Below, piece by piece: positions 43,235 through 52,042 of a stretch of DNA of 64,000 nucleotides (positions within the stretch are counted from its first letter, which is position 1; every line of letters starts with the position of its first letter). The stretch comes from JALYNX01 sp963780755 (lineage in GTDB: Bacteria; Actinomycetota; Acidimicrobiia; Spongiisociales; ZC4RG35), in NCBI GenBank assembly GCA_963780755.1, contig CAWACX010000002.1:434001-498000 (forward strand), in the 5' to 3' direction. The notes under the pieces are model-generated. The model was not told the DNA's origin. It did no database searches and saw nothing but the letters and a program-made list of their open reading frames with translations. A program made the position numbers and the translations under genes.

Positions 43235-44599
43235 TCAGCCCTGAGCCGGCGGTAGCTGGCTCCTGATCGCCGCGACCTGGGCCCGCACCGACTCGCTGTC
43301 CCCGGAACCCGGGGACCGGGGCCGGGACATCGCCGACTCCACGTCGAGCAGGTCCAGGTCCGCCTCCTCAAATGACCCATGGGCCGCGGTCAGGTCGTCG
43401 AGGCCGATAGCGCCGACCTCCCTTCCCGATTCGTCAAGGGCCAGGAAGAGGTTGCCAACAGCGCGATGTGCCTCGCGGAAGGGAACACCCCGCCGCACCA
43501 GGGCCTCGGCCAGGTCGAGGCTCATCACCGCTGCGTCAGGCGGCGGTGGGTCGAAGACAGTGTGCTCCAGGAGCTCGGCCATTGCCGGCAACGACGCTGC
43601 CAGCACGTCGTCGGCGTCGAACACCAGCCTCTTGTCCTCCTGGAGGTCTCTGTTGTAGGCGAGGGGTAGCCCCTTCTGGAGGGCGAGGATCGCCATCAGA
43701 TCACCGGCGACCCGGGCGGCCCGCCCCCGAACCAACTCAGCGATGTCCGGGTTTCGCTTGTGAGGCAACGCGGAGGAGCCGGTGCTGACCCGATCGTCGA
43801 GCCTTGCCCATCCGAATTCGACCGAAGCCCAAAACACCACCTCCTCGGCGAGGCGAGAGAGGTCGACCATCGCCTGGGCACAGCAGAACACGTACTCGGC
43901 GACGTGGTCACGCGATCCGACGGCATCGAGCGAATTTGCGAAGACCCCCTCCATGCCGAGGAGGCGCGCCGACTCCTGGGGATCGATGACGAGGCTGGTC
44001 CCCGACGAGGCCCCGGCGCCCAGGGGGGAGACGTCGATCCGGTCCATGACGTCGCCGAATCGCTCGGCACTGCGGAGCGCCATCCAGGCGTAGGCCAGTA
44101 GGTGATGTCCGAGGGTGCCCGCCTGGGCCTGTTGGAGATGGGTGTAGGTGGGCACCACCACCTCCGCATGCCGCTCCGCCAGATCGGCGAGGCCAAGGGC
44201 GAACGAGCGGAGTTGCTCGATCCGACCCACTGCAGATCGCTTCAGATAGAGGCGGAGATCGAGCGCGCTCTGGTCGTTGCGGGAGCGAGCTGTGTGAAGC
44301 TTGCCGGCCACCGGCCCGATCTGCTCGGCCAGCGCCCTCTCCACTGCCGAGTGAACGTCCTCATCTCCGTCGAGAAACTCGAAGTCACCGGCGATGGCGA
44401 GGCCTCTCAGGCGGTGGAGCCCGGCCAGGACCTCCTCGGCCTCTTCGGGAGCGATAGTCCCGGTGTGGCCCAGCATCGTGACGTGGGCGATCGATCCGTC
44501 GATGTCATCGAGGAGCAGGCGGCGGTCGCTGGGATCGGTGGTGTAGTCCCAGAGCACGCCACCCGGGCCATCCTCGAAGCGGCCGCCCCAGAGGGTCAT
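43235..44599 (-). CDS. argH: argininosuccinate lyase
   Basis: 454 aa. Fumarase-superfamily enzyme: LWGGRFEDGP, VHSAVERALAEQIG, KLHTARSRNDQSALDLRLYL, TYTHLQQAQAGTLGHHLLAY, and the signature GSSALPHKRNPDIAELVRGRA. It splits argininosuccinate into arginine and fumarate. Start ATG overlaps the argG stop (ATGA, 44599-44596). Confidence 0.96.
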   Translation of the reverse strand: MTLWGGRFEDGPGGVLWDYTTDPSDRRLLLDDIDGSIAHVTMLGHTGTIAPEEAEEVLAGLHRLRGLAIAGDFEFLDGDEDVHSAVERALAEQIGPVAGKLHTARSRNDQSALDLRLYLKRSAVGRIEQLRSFALGLADLAERHAEVVVPTYTHLQQAQAGTLGHHLLAYAWMALRSAERFGDVMDRIDVSPLGAGASSGTSLVIDPQESARLLGMEGVFANSLDAVGSRDHVAEYVFCCAQAMVDLSRLAEEVVFWASVEFGWARLDDRVSTGSSALPHKRNPDIAELVRGRAARVAGDLMAILALQKGLPLAYNRDLQEDKRLVFDADDVLAASLPAMAELLEHTVFDPPPPDAAVMSLDLAEALVRRGVPFREAHRAVGNLFLALDESGREVGAIGLDDLTAAHGSFEEADLDLLDVESAMSRPRSPGSGDSESVRAQVAAIRSQLPPAQG

Positions 44600-45786
44600 C
44601 GGCCTTCTCCGTCGCCGTAGCCCCGGATCCGAAGGGCGTTGAGGTTGATGAAGCCCTCGGCATCGGCCTGGCGATAGACCTCATCGGCCTCGAAGGTCGC
44701 CGACTCCGCGTCGTACAGGCTCTCCGGCGCCCGGCGCCCGGTGACGGCAGCGGATCCCTTGTAGAGGCTGATCCGGGCTTCCCCACTCACCGGCTCCTGG
44801 ATCCGGTCCATGTAGCCCTGGAGACCGACCCGCTCCGGGCTGAACCAGAACCCGTTGTAGACCATGTCGGCATACCGGGGGACCAACTGGTCTCGAAGGT
44901 GCATGACCTCGCGATCGAGGGTCACCGACTCAACGGCACGGTGCGCGAGGTGGAGCAGGGTTCCGCCCGGGGTCTCGTAGACGCCACGGCTCTTGATCCC
45001 GACAAATCGGTTCTCCACGATGTCGACCCGGCCCACGCCGTTGCGCCCGGCGATCTCATTGGCCGCCTCGAGCAGGGCCACCGGTTCCAGGTCCCGGCCG
45101 TCGATCGAGACCGGGTTGCCGTGGCTGAATCCGATGGTCACCTCCTCCACTACGTCGGGGGCATCAGTCGGATCGACGGTCATCCGGAACATCTTCTGGG
45201 GCGGTGGCGCCCATGGGTCCTCGAGGACTCCGCCCTCGTATGAGACGTGGAGCAGGTTGCCATCGGTCGAATACGGCGCTTCCTTGGTGACGGGGACCGC
45301 GATCCCCCGCTCCCGGGCATAGTCCATCAGGTCGGACCGCCCTTTCAGCGCCCACAGCCGCCAGGGAGCGATCACCTTCAGGTCGGGAGCCAGCGCGGCG
45401 ACCGAGAGCTCGAAGCGGACCTGATCGTTGCCCTTCCCGGTCGCGCCGTGCGAGATCGCCTCGGCACCGAATTGGCGCGCGGTCCTCACCAAGCCTTCGC
45501 TGATGATGGGGCGGGCCAGCGAGGTTCCCAGCAGGTAGTGGCCCTCGTAGATGGCGGAGGCGCGGAGAGCGGGGAACACGGCGCCACGTACAAAACGATC
45601 GCGAAGGTCCTCGACAACCGCTTCGACCGCGCCGGTGTCGAGCGCCTTGGCCCTCGCCTCGCCGACTTCTGCGCCCTGGCCCACATCGGCGGTGTAGGCG
45701 ATCACGTCGGCTCCGTGCTCCTCACGCAGCCAGGCCAGGATCACCGAAGTGTCCAGACCTCCCGAGTATGCGAGTACGACCTTCAT
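44596..45786 (-). CDS. argG: argininosuccinate synthase
   Basis: 396 aa. ATP-binding AYSGGLDTSVILAWL, GHATGKGNDQVRFE-type motif (here SHGATGKGNDQVRFELSV) and EAPYSTDGNLLHVSYEGG. Joins citrulline and aspartate using ATP. It lies between cca and argH with 4-nt overlaps on both sides, a compact cca-argG-argH operon. No arginine-repressor site was identified. Confidence 0.96.
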   Translation of the reverse strand: MKVVLAYSGGLDTSVILAWLREEHGADVIAYTADVGQGAEVGEARAKALDTGAVEAVVEDLRDRFVRGAVFPALRASAIYEGHYLLGTSLARPIISEGLVRTARQFGAEAISHGATGKGNDQVRFELSVAALAPDLKVIAPWRLWALKGRSDLMDYARERGIAVPVTKEAPYSTDGNLLHVSYEGGVLEDPWAPPPQKMFRMTVDPTDAPDVVEEVTIGFSHGNPVSIDGRDLEPVALLEAANEIAGRNGVGRVDIVENRFVGIKSRGVYETPGGTLLHLAHRAVESVTLDREVMHLRDQLVPRYADMVYNGFWFSPERVGLQGYMDRIQEPVSGEARISLYKGSAAVTGRRAPESLYDAESATFEADEVYRQADAEGFINLNALRIRGYGDGEGR

Positions 45787-47198
45787 TCCTCTTCCTTAGA
45801 CGATGGCTCTCCGGGGTCGGGAAGCCCCTTCCCGACAGCCCACTCCCGGGCCACCTGGTAAGCCTCTGTAACCGGGTAAGGGCCCTCCTCGATCCGTCGC
45901 TCCAACAGGATGTCCATGATCTCACCTACGGCCGGACCTGGCTCAATCCCGAGGTACTCCATCACCTGGTGACCGTCGACCGGGGCCCTGAGTGAGGCGA
46001 GCTCCTCTTGTTCGGAGAGGAGGGCGATCCGAGTCTCGAGCTCGTCGAGTTGCTGCATGATCTCCCGCTCCCGCCGCGCGTTGGCGGTGGTGATGTCACA
46101 GCGCACCAACTCGTTCAAGGGGTCGAGCAGGTGGCCCGCGTCACGCACATAGCGGCGCACCGCGGAGTCGGTCCAGCCCATTTTCAGAGTGTGGGGCCGG
46201 AGGTGGAGGAACACGAGCTGGGAGACCTCGTCGATCGTCTCCGACGGGTATCGGAGTGCCTTCATCCGGCGCCGGGTGAGACGGGCACCAACGACCTCGT
46301 GGTGGTGGAAGGAGACCCCGTCCGGCCCGAACTGCCTGGTATCGGGCTTGCCGATGTCATGGAACAAGGCGGCAAGACGCAACACGAGGTCTGGGGACGC
46401 CTTGTCAACGACGGCAAAGGTGTGGGCGAGGACGTCTTTGTGGCGCTGGTGGGGGTCCTGCTCCATCGCCAACGTCGGGAGCTCGGGGAAGAAATGGTCG
46501 GCGAGGCCGGACGAGACGATCCCGTCCAGCGCGGCTCCCGGGGACGGGGCAAGAAGCAGCTTCGAAAGCTCGTCCCTGATCCGCTCGGCGGAGACGATCC
46601 CGAGGCGGTCCCCCATCGACGCCACCGCCGCCAACGCCCCCGGGTCGGGGGAGAAACCGAGGGTCGCCTGAAACCGGAACAACCTGAGCATTCGCAGAGG
46701 GTCGTCCGAAAAGGAGAGGGCAGGCTCGATCGGGGTGCGGAGCCGTTTCGCTGCCAGGTCGGCCAGCCCGCCATAGGGGTCGACCGGCACCATCTCCATC
46801 AGGGGAAGGGCTATGGAATTCACCGTGAAATCGCGCCGGGCCAGGTCGTCCTCGATCCGGTCCGAGAAACTCACATGGGGCTTGCGGGAGTCGTCCCGGT
46901 ATATCTCATCGCGGAAGGTGGTCACTTCCACGGTGCGCCCATCCTTCACTGCCGCCACCGTCCCGAAAGTCGCGCCCACCGTGTACACGGCGTCGGCCCA
47001 TTCGCCGAGGATCGACGCGGTCCGATCTGGACGGGCGTCCGTGGCGAAGTCGAAGTCCTCGACACTGCGCTCGAGGAAGGCATCGCGCACCGATCCCCCC
47101 ACCAGGAACAGTTGATGCCCGGCCGCCTCGAAGCGGCCGGCGAGCTGTGCCGGAGGCAGATCGGGGGCGACCAGGAATTCGAGCCGCTTTGGGATCAC
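45783..47198 (-). CDS. cca: CCA tRNA nucleotidyltransferase with HD domain
   Basis: 471 aa. Class II nucleotidyltransferase head: LFLVGGSVRDAFLERSVEDFDFATDA (GG and DxD), RRDFTVNSIALPL, DPLRMLRLFRFQATLGF; then an HD domain RHKDVLAHTFAVVD...AALFHDIGKP. It adds or repairs CCA ends of tRNA; the nearby tRNA-Gly lacks an encoded CCA. The gene sits left of the origin cluster, like pcnA in mycobacteria, but murJ and a MutT gene that usually follow there are absent. Confidence 0.93.
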   Translation of the reverse strand: MIPKRLEFLVAPDLPPAQLAGRFEAAGHQLFLVGGSVRDAFLERSVEDFDFATDARPDRTASILGEWADAVYTVGATFGTVAAVKDGRTVEVTTFRDEIYRDDSRKPHVSFSDRIEDDLARRDFTVNSIALPLMEMVPVDPYGGLADLAAKRLRTPIEPALSFSDDPLRMLRLFRFQATLGFSPDPGALAAVASMGDRLGIVSAERIRDELSKLLLAPSPGAALDGIVSSGLADHFFPELPTLAMEQDPHQRHKDVLAHTFAVVDKASPDLVLRLAALFHDIGKPDTRQFGPDGVSFHHHEVVGARLTRRRMKALRYPSETIDEVSQLVFLHLRPHTLKMGWTDSAVRRYVRDAGHLLDPLNELVRCDITTANARREREIMQQLDELETRIALLSEQEELASLRAPVDGHQVMEYLGIEPGPAVGEIMDILLERRIEEGPYPVTEAYQVAREWAVGKGLPDPGEPSSKEEE

Positions 47199-47212
47199 TC
47201 CACGCAGATTAA

Positions 47213-47278
47213 AGGGGGAGTCCCCCTCCCCGGCTTCGCCGGAACTTCCCCCAACGCTCGCTGCCGCTCGCTGGGGGA
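47213..47278. repeat. multi-hairpin intergenic element between cca and the pilT-like gene
   Basis: Three inverted repeats in a row: AGGGGGA/TCCCCCT (47213-47227), CCGGC-TTC-GCCGG (47230-47242), and TCCCCCA (47247-47253) with TGGGGGA (47272-47278) enclosing a repeated GCTCGCTGCC/GCTCGCTG segment. It may end the pilT-like transcript or be a mobile palindromic unit; only one copy is in this window. Confidence 0.55.
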
Positions 47279-47288
47279 GAAACAGCGT

Positions 47289-48368
47289 TTAGATCGAGAT
47301 CCCTGCAGCCATCGCCTTGGCCCGCATCTCATGCACGTTGCGGACATGGGGTATGGCGGTCGGAAGCTCGATGACGCGATCGACGACCAGCTTCAACATC
47401 GACTGGTCGAAGGTCTGCATCCCGAAGAACTCGCTCTCCTTCATGATGTCGAGAAGCCGGTTGGAGTCGTCCCCGCTGAGAATCCACTCCTGGACACGCT
47501 CGTTGTTGGTCATGACCTCACAGGCGAGGACATGGGTGCCCTCCTGCCCCTCGAGCAGGCGCTGGCTCATGATCGCCAGGAGTTGGGCGGCGAGCTGGGT
47601 CCTCACCACCCCTTGCTCCGTCTCCGGGAACAGGGAGACGATCCGGTTGACGGTGTCGTATGGATCGCTGGTCCTCATCGCCGAGATGACGAGGTGGCCG
47701 GTCTCGGAGGCGGCGACCGCAGCGCGAGCCGTCTCCTGGTCATCGATCTCGGAGACAACGATGACATCGGTGTCGTGGCGCATCGCGCCGCGGATCGCCG
47801 AGGCGTAGTCGGGGGTGTCCACGCCGACCTCACGCTGCACGACAACGCTTCGCTTGTCGGTGTGAAGCACCTCGATCGGGTCCTCGATGGTGAGGATCGA
47901 GACCGCGCGGTTGGCGTTGACCCAATCGACGATCGACGACATGGTCGAGGTCTTGCCCGAGCCCGAGGGTCCGGTGACGAGGAGCAGGCCAGACTGCTCT
48001 GCGGCGAGCTTCTCCACGATGCGAGGCAGTCCGAGCTCGGAGAACCCGCGGGACGCTGAGACCACGCGCCTCATGACCAAAGACACCGAGCCCCTTTGCC
48101 GGAAGGCTGATGCCCGGAACCGGCCCAAGTCCTGGCGCCCGTAGGCGAAGTCGACATGGCCGTGGAGCTTGAATTCCTCAGCCGCCCGAGGAGTGAATAT
48201 GGCTTCGGCGGCGTTTTGCGTGTCCTCAGGTGTCAGGCTCGCATAGCCGTCGAGACGACGGATCTCTCCGTTCACCCGCGCCACAGGAGACGATCCGACC
48301 TTGAGGTGCACGTCAGAGGCGCTCAGCGCGACGGCCTGACGCAGCAACTCATCGATATTGATTTGCAT
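47289..48368 (-). CDS. PilT/PilU-like secretion ATPase
   Basis: 359 aa from ATG 48368. N-terminal PAS-like domain (MQINIDELLRQAVALSASDV), then the GspE-type ATPase: Walker A TGPSGSGKTSTMSS, Asp box ILTIEDPIE, Walker B VIVVSEIDDQET and His-box region ETGHLVISAMRTSD. PilT powers type IV pilus retraction. The family usually has LHT in the His box and GEMRDLET in Walker B; here they are MRT and SEIDDQET, so activity may differ. No other pilus gene is visible. Confidence 0.85.
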   Translation of the reverse strand: MQINIDELLRQAVALSASDVHLKVGSSPVARVNGEIRRLDGYASLTPEDTQNAAEAIFTPRAAEEFKLHGHVDFAYGRQDLGRFRASAFRQRGSVSLVMRRVVSASRGFSELGLPRIVEKLAAEQSGLLLVTGPSGSGKTSTMSSIVDWVNANRAVSILTIEDPIEVLHTDKRSVVVQREVGVDTPDYASAIRGAMRHDTDVIVVSEIDDQETARAAVAASETGHLVISAMRTSDPYDTVNRIVSLFPETEQGVVRTQLAAQLLAIMSQRLLEGQEGTHVLACEVMTNNERVQEWILSGDDSNRLLDIMKESEFFGMQTFDQSMLKLVVDRVIELPTAIPHVRNVHEMRAKAMAAGISI

Positions 48369-48436
48369 TTTCCTTTCCCGTTTTGACCCAGGGGGAGTTA
48401 TCGGACGAAAACAGGCCCGAATTGAAGGGTCATTCC

Positions 48437-49441
48437 TCAGATCTGCCAGTGGCGCGAGACGGCCTCGAAGGCCACACCGAGGGCACGGGAGGACTGCGGA
48501 GGAGAAATCAAGCCGGGATCGAACGCCGTCTCCCCGCCGATTCCGCGCAATGTGGCGGACGTCGACTCTCGAATGGCATCCAGGTCGTACCCGCCCTCCA
48601 GCACGAACAACGTGCGATTCGGCGGATGCACAGGGCCGAGCTTCGAGGCCATCCACCCGTAGTCGGATGACACAAGTCTCAACTCGGCCAATTCGTCCGA
48701 CGCATGCGCATCGAATCCAGCGCTCACCAGCACCCAGTCCGGCCCGAATCCGAGGAGCGTGGGGATCACGATCTCCTCCCAGGCCCGTCGATACACGTCG
48801 CCGGCAGTTCCCGCCGGCAATGGGATGTTGACCGTCGTCCCTTTGGCGTCGAGCTCGATGTCATCGACGTCACCTTCAAACGGGTAGAAGCCGTCCTGAT
48901 GGATTGACACGTAGAGGATGCCCGGGTCCGGGGCAAACATCGCCTGACTCCCGTTCCCGTGGTGCACGTCCCAATCGAGCACCGCGACCCGGTCCCCACG
49001 GGACCGGAGCAGCGCAGCACCAACTGCCACGTTGTTGAACAAGCAGAAGCCCATGGCCCGGCTCCTGAGAGCATGGTGGCCTGGGGGCCGGGCCACCACG
49101 AAGCCGGTGCGATCCGGAGCCTGCTCGAGCTGCTCCAGAGCTGCGACAACTCCGCCGGCGGCGGTCAGCGCGGCAGTCCAGCTCTCCGGCGAGACGAGCG
49201 TGTCCCGATCGAGGGCACCCCCACCCATCTTGCAGAACAACTCAATTGCCTCGATGTAGTCCGGATCGTGGACCAGGGCTAGCTCGCTCCGCTTCACTTC
49301 CGGGGACTCGAGCGCGATCGTGGGCAACCCGCTGTCGACGATGCCCTCGAGCACCGCTCCCACCCGGGCCGGTCGCTCCGGATGAAATTCGCTGGTGTCG
49401 TGTTCCAGAGCCGAAGGATGCGACGCGACTACCACTTCCAC
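48437..49441 (-). CDS. histone-deacetylase-superfamily (acetoin/acetylpolyamine-type) hydrolase
   Basis: 334 aa from GTG 49441 (further in-frame GTGs follow). Arginase/HDAC fold: FHPERPARVGAV, RPPGHHALRSRAMGFCLFNNVAVGA (catalytic His pair), VLDWDVHHGNGSQAMF (zinc Asp and His), SAGFDAHASDELA (second Asp) and LEGGYDLDAI. Bacterial relatives deacetylate acetylpolyamines, acetoin-pathway proteins or small molecules. Substrate unknown. Divergent from the GNAT gene (20 bp between starts), a natural acetylation/deacetylation pairing. Confidence 0.88.
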   Translation of the reverse strand: MEVVVASHPSALEHDTSEFHPERPARVGAVLEGIVDSGLPTIALESPEVKRSELALVHDPDYIEAIELFCKMGGGALDRDTLVSPESWTAALTAAGGVVAALEQLEQAPDRTGFVVARPPGHHALRSRAMGFCLFNNVAVGAALLRSRGDRVAVLDWDVHHGNGSQAMFAPDPGILYVSIHQDGFYPFEGDVDDIELDAKGTTVNIPLPAGTAGDVYRRAWEEIVIPTLLGFGPDWVLVSAGFDAHASDELAELRLVSSDYGWMASKLGPVHPPNRTLFVLEGGYDLDAIRESTSATLRGIGGETAFDPGLISPPQSSRALGVAFEAVSRHWQI

Positions 49442-49460
49442 GGCTCTTACTCTCCCACAG

Positions 49461-50181
49461 GTGCCAGACCGCCTGCACCTCGACGGGACCTGGCCCGGGT
49501 CGGTGACCATCCGACGGGGATGGTCGCGGGCCCAGGCGCGTCCCTGGAATGACGATGGGCCGGCCGCGGCGATCCGGTTGGTCAGAGGGTCGTCGGATTT
49601 CCTTGGGGCTGCCTCCCGAAAGCTGATTGAAGTGGGGAGCACCGACGTCTACTCACCGGCCCTGTACCCGGCCTCGACCCGGGTCTGGGACGACGCCGGC
49701 TTCCAACGCTTCCATGAACTGGCGGTGATGGAGCGAGACCTGGACCACACCCTGGACGAGCCTGCCCACTCGATCGGACTGGTCTCCTCTCCGGACTGGG
49801 ACGAGCTGGCCGTTCTGGACAGGGAGGCGTTTTCCGGCTTCTGGAGGATGGGCGCCCTCGGCCTGGCCGAGGCGATGATCGCCACCCCGAGATCGGCCCT
49901 GTTCCAGATCGAGGGCGACGCCGGGCCCAATTGGCTATGCCATCGCCGGTGCCCAGTTCACAACCTCCTATCTGCAACGGGTCGCCGTGGTCCCAACACG
50001 CCGGGGTGAGGGACTGGGCACGGCGCTGATCCAGGGCTGCCTGCTCTGGGCGCGTGCCCGGGGAGCACGCTCCATGGTGCTGAACGTCAGGCCCGACAAC
50101 GACCGGGCGGCGGGGATCTACAGGCGCGAGGGCTTCAAGGACACCGGGGTCGCGCTCCAGGTGCTCAGGTTCGAGGCGTGA
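49461..50181 (+). CDS. GNAT-family N-acetyltransferase (one frameshift)
   Basis: GTG 49461. The N-terminal half (VTIRRGWSRAQARPWNDDGP, FHELAVMERDLDH) is an imperfect acyltransferase half, the C-terminal half a clear GNAT: LQRVAVVPTRRGEGLGTALIQGC (acetyl-CoA-binding R-x-x-G-x-G/A) and LNVRPDNDRAAGIYRREGFKDTG. The frame breaks near 49924-49931 with one extra base (GPIGYAIAGAQF continues in the next frame); restored length ~240 aa, RimI-like. Substrate unknown. Confidence 0.8.
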
Positions 50182-50207
50182 ACGCGCCGGAATGCTGAAC
50201 TGAGAGG

Positions 50208-51497
50208 ATGCCACCCCCGGTCCCCGACAGGTATCGCCTCGAGATGCGCCTGGGACGAGACGGGGACATCGAGGAATGGCTGGCGACCGACACCTCCCTG
50301 GAACGGCCAGTCCTGGTCCGTTCGCTTGGGCCCGAGAGCGTCGCCGAGAGGAGAGAGCAGTTCGCCTCCAGCGTCTCCGATGCTGCCAAGGTCGCCCATC
50401 CCCACCTCGCCCGAGTCTTCGCCGTCGAAGTCGTCTCCGGGGGGGCATATTCGGTGTCGGAGTGGATGGGTGGGGCCACGGCCCAGGACCGGGTCGACGC
50501 AGCGCAGACCTTCGAGTTCGAGGAGTTCCTCCCCAACGCAGCCGGCCTCGCCGGCGCACTCGCCGCCCTCCACGAAACCGGCGGGGTCCACGGAAGCCTC
50601 GACTTGTCGGCGATCTACTACTCGGTGGCCCATCCCGCCAAGCTTGGAGCGTTCGGCCGACCCCGGCGCACCGACGCCGACGGTGACGTCCGATTCTTGT
50701 CAGCCGCTTTGGAGACCGCCCTCACCGGATCCCCTCCAGGGGGCCCGCCACCCTCTGAACGGATCGACGGCATTCCGAAGACCCTCGACGTCGTCCTTCG
50801 CGCCGGCCAGTCGGGTCGGATGTCGTCAGGAGAGCTGGCGAAAGCCCTTCTCGCCTCGCCCACACCACGCGCACCCCGGCCCGAGCCACGCTCGACCTCG
50901 CGCCGACTGCTCATAGCGGCGGCGATCCTGGTGGCGATCGCGATCGGCCTCGTTGCCCTTGGCCTGGTATTCGTCGGTGGAGACCCTCTGATCCCGGTCT
51001 CCCCGACCGCCACCCAGCCGGTAACCCCGAGCAGCACCTCCACAGTTGCCATCTCAACCATCGCCGCCCAGCCCGTCGTCGTCACCGACGCCAGCTCTTT
51101 CGACCCATTCGGAGAGGGGGGCGAGAGCGACACGCTGGTCGCGAACCTCCTCGACGGAGACACCAGCACCACCTGGCGAACCGAGCGCTATCAAGACGCC
51201 CTGCCGCTCGTCAAGCCCGGAGTCGGCGTTCAATTCGAGGTGCAGGGAGCTCCACACCGCGTCCAACTGCTCGAGCTCTCCCCCGGTACCTCGTTCCAGC
51301 TCTACTGGTCCCAGGCTGGGACCGAGGACCTCTCCGACCGGGAGCGCATCGCCGCCGCCCAGTCGCACCCCGGGGCGACAAACGTCGACCTCCCAAGTCG
51401 CGACGACGGGCATTGGCTGATCTGGATCGTCGACCTGCCCCAGCAGCCGGACGGCACCTTTTACGCCACGCTCGCAGAAGTACGCTTCACCGGGTGA
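50208..51497 (+). CDS. membrane-anchored pseudokinase with external discoidin-like domain
   Basis: 429 aa. N-terminal kinase-like domain (residues ~8-215) without catalytic residues: the ATP lysine strand is PVLVRSL, the HRD loop reads HGSLDLS, and DFG is replaced by GAFGRP. One membrane helix at ~228-252, a Thr/Ser linker, then an extracytoplasmic beta domain (LLDGDTSTTWRTERY, typical of F5/8-type sugar-binding modules). It corresponds to the C-terminal part of mycobacterial MviN (Rv3910), which recruits FhaA, but lacks the MurJ flippase half. Its stop overlaps the sigma gene start (GTGA). Confidence 0.8.
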   Translation: MPPPVPDRYRLEMRLGRDGDIEEWLATDTSLERPVLVRSLGPESVAERREQFASSVSDAAKVAHPHLARVFAVEVVSGGAYSVSEWMGGATAQDRVDAAQTFEFEEFLPNAAGLAGALAALHETGGVHGSLDLSAIYYSVAHPAKLGAFGRPRRTDADGDVRFLSAALETALTGSPPGGPPPSERIDGIPKTLDVVLRAGQSGRMSSGELAKALLASPTPRAPRPEPRSTSRRLLIAAAILVAIAIGLVALGLVFVGGDPLIPVSPTATQPVTPSSTSTVAISTIAAQPVVVTDASSFDPFGEGGESDTLVANLLDGDTSTTWRTERYQDALPLVKPGVGVQFEVQGAPHRVQLLELSPGTSFQLYWSQAGTEDLSDRERIAAAQSHPGATNVDLPSRDDGHWLIWIVDLPQQPDGTFYATLAEVRFTG

Positions 51498-52042
51498 CGA
51501 CGCCAGGCACCGAGGCCGACCTCCTGGCCCGGGTTGTGGCCGGTGATCGCCAGGCATTCGACCTCATCATGCGATCTCAGGAAGACCGGGTTTTCGCGGT
51601 CTGCCTGCGCATCCTTGGCAATCGGGACAACGCCCTGGACGCCACCCAGGAGACGTTCCTCACCGTGTTCCGCAAGGCCGGACAATTCCAGGGAAACTCC
51701 GCGCTGGGCACCTGGATCTATCGGATCGCGGTCAATACCTGTTACGACCAGATCAGAAAGACCGGCCGCCGCCCCACCGAGCCTCTCGACGACCATTTCG
51801 AGCCGGTGGACCAATCGGCAGAGGACGCGGTGCATTCGGCGGCGCTCCGACCGGACATCGAAAAGGCCCTGGCGCGGCTTCCCGCAGACTTCCGAGCCGC
51901 CATCGTCCTCTCCGACCTCGAGGGGATGTCCCTGCCGGAGACGGCTGAGGCCCTGGGAATACCGGTGGGAACGGTGAAATCGAGGGTCTTCCGTGCCCGC
52001 CGCCTCCTGGCCGAGCAGTTGGGGAACCAAATCACGTCATGA
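51494..52042 (+). CDS. sigM: ECF sigma factor, SigM-like
   Basis: 182 aa from GTG 51494. Region 2: QDRVFAVCLRILGNRDNALDATQETFLTVFRKAGQF-type core and WIYRIAVNTCYDQIRK; region 4: LPADFRAAIVLSDLEGMSLPETAEALGIPVGTVKSRVFRARRLL. It matches the position of sigM in mycobacteria, before an anti-sigma gene and trxB. GTGA overlap upstream and ATGA overlap downstream (52039-52042) make a coupled pseudokinase-sigma-anti-sigma unit. Likely responds to envelope stress, by analogy. Confidence 0.9.
   Translation: MTTPGTEADLLARVVAGDRQAFDLIMRSQEDRVFAVCLRILGNRDNALDATQETFLTVFRKAGQFQGNSALGTWIYRIAVNTCYDQIRKTGRRPTEPLDDHFEPVDQSAEDAVHSAALRPDIEKALARLPADFRAAIVLSDLEGMSLPETAEALGIPVGTVKSRVFRARRLLAEQLGNQITS

Noticed and set aside
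46008..48059. 683-codon plus-strand frame over cca and the pilT-like gene
   Set aside because: Runs through two well-supported opposite genes and an intergenic palindrome; no motifs.
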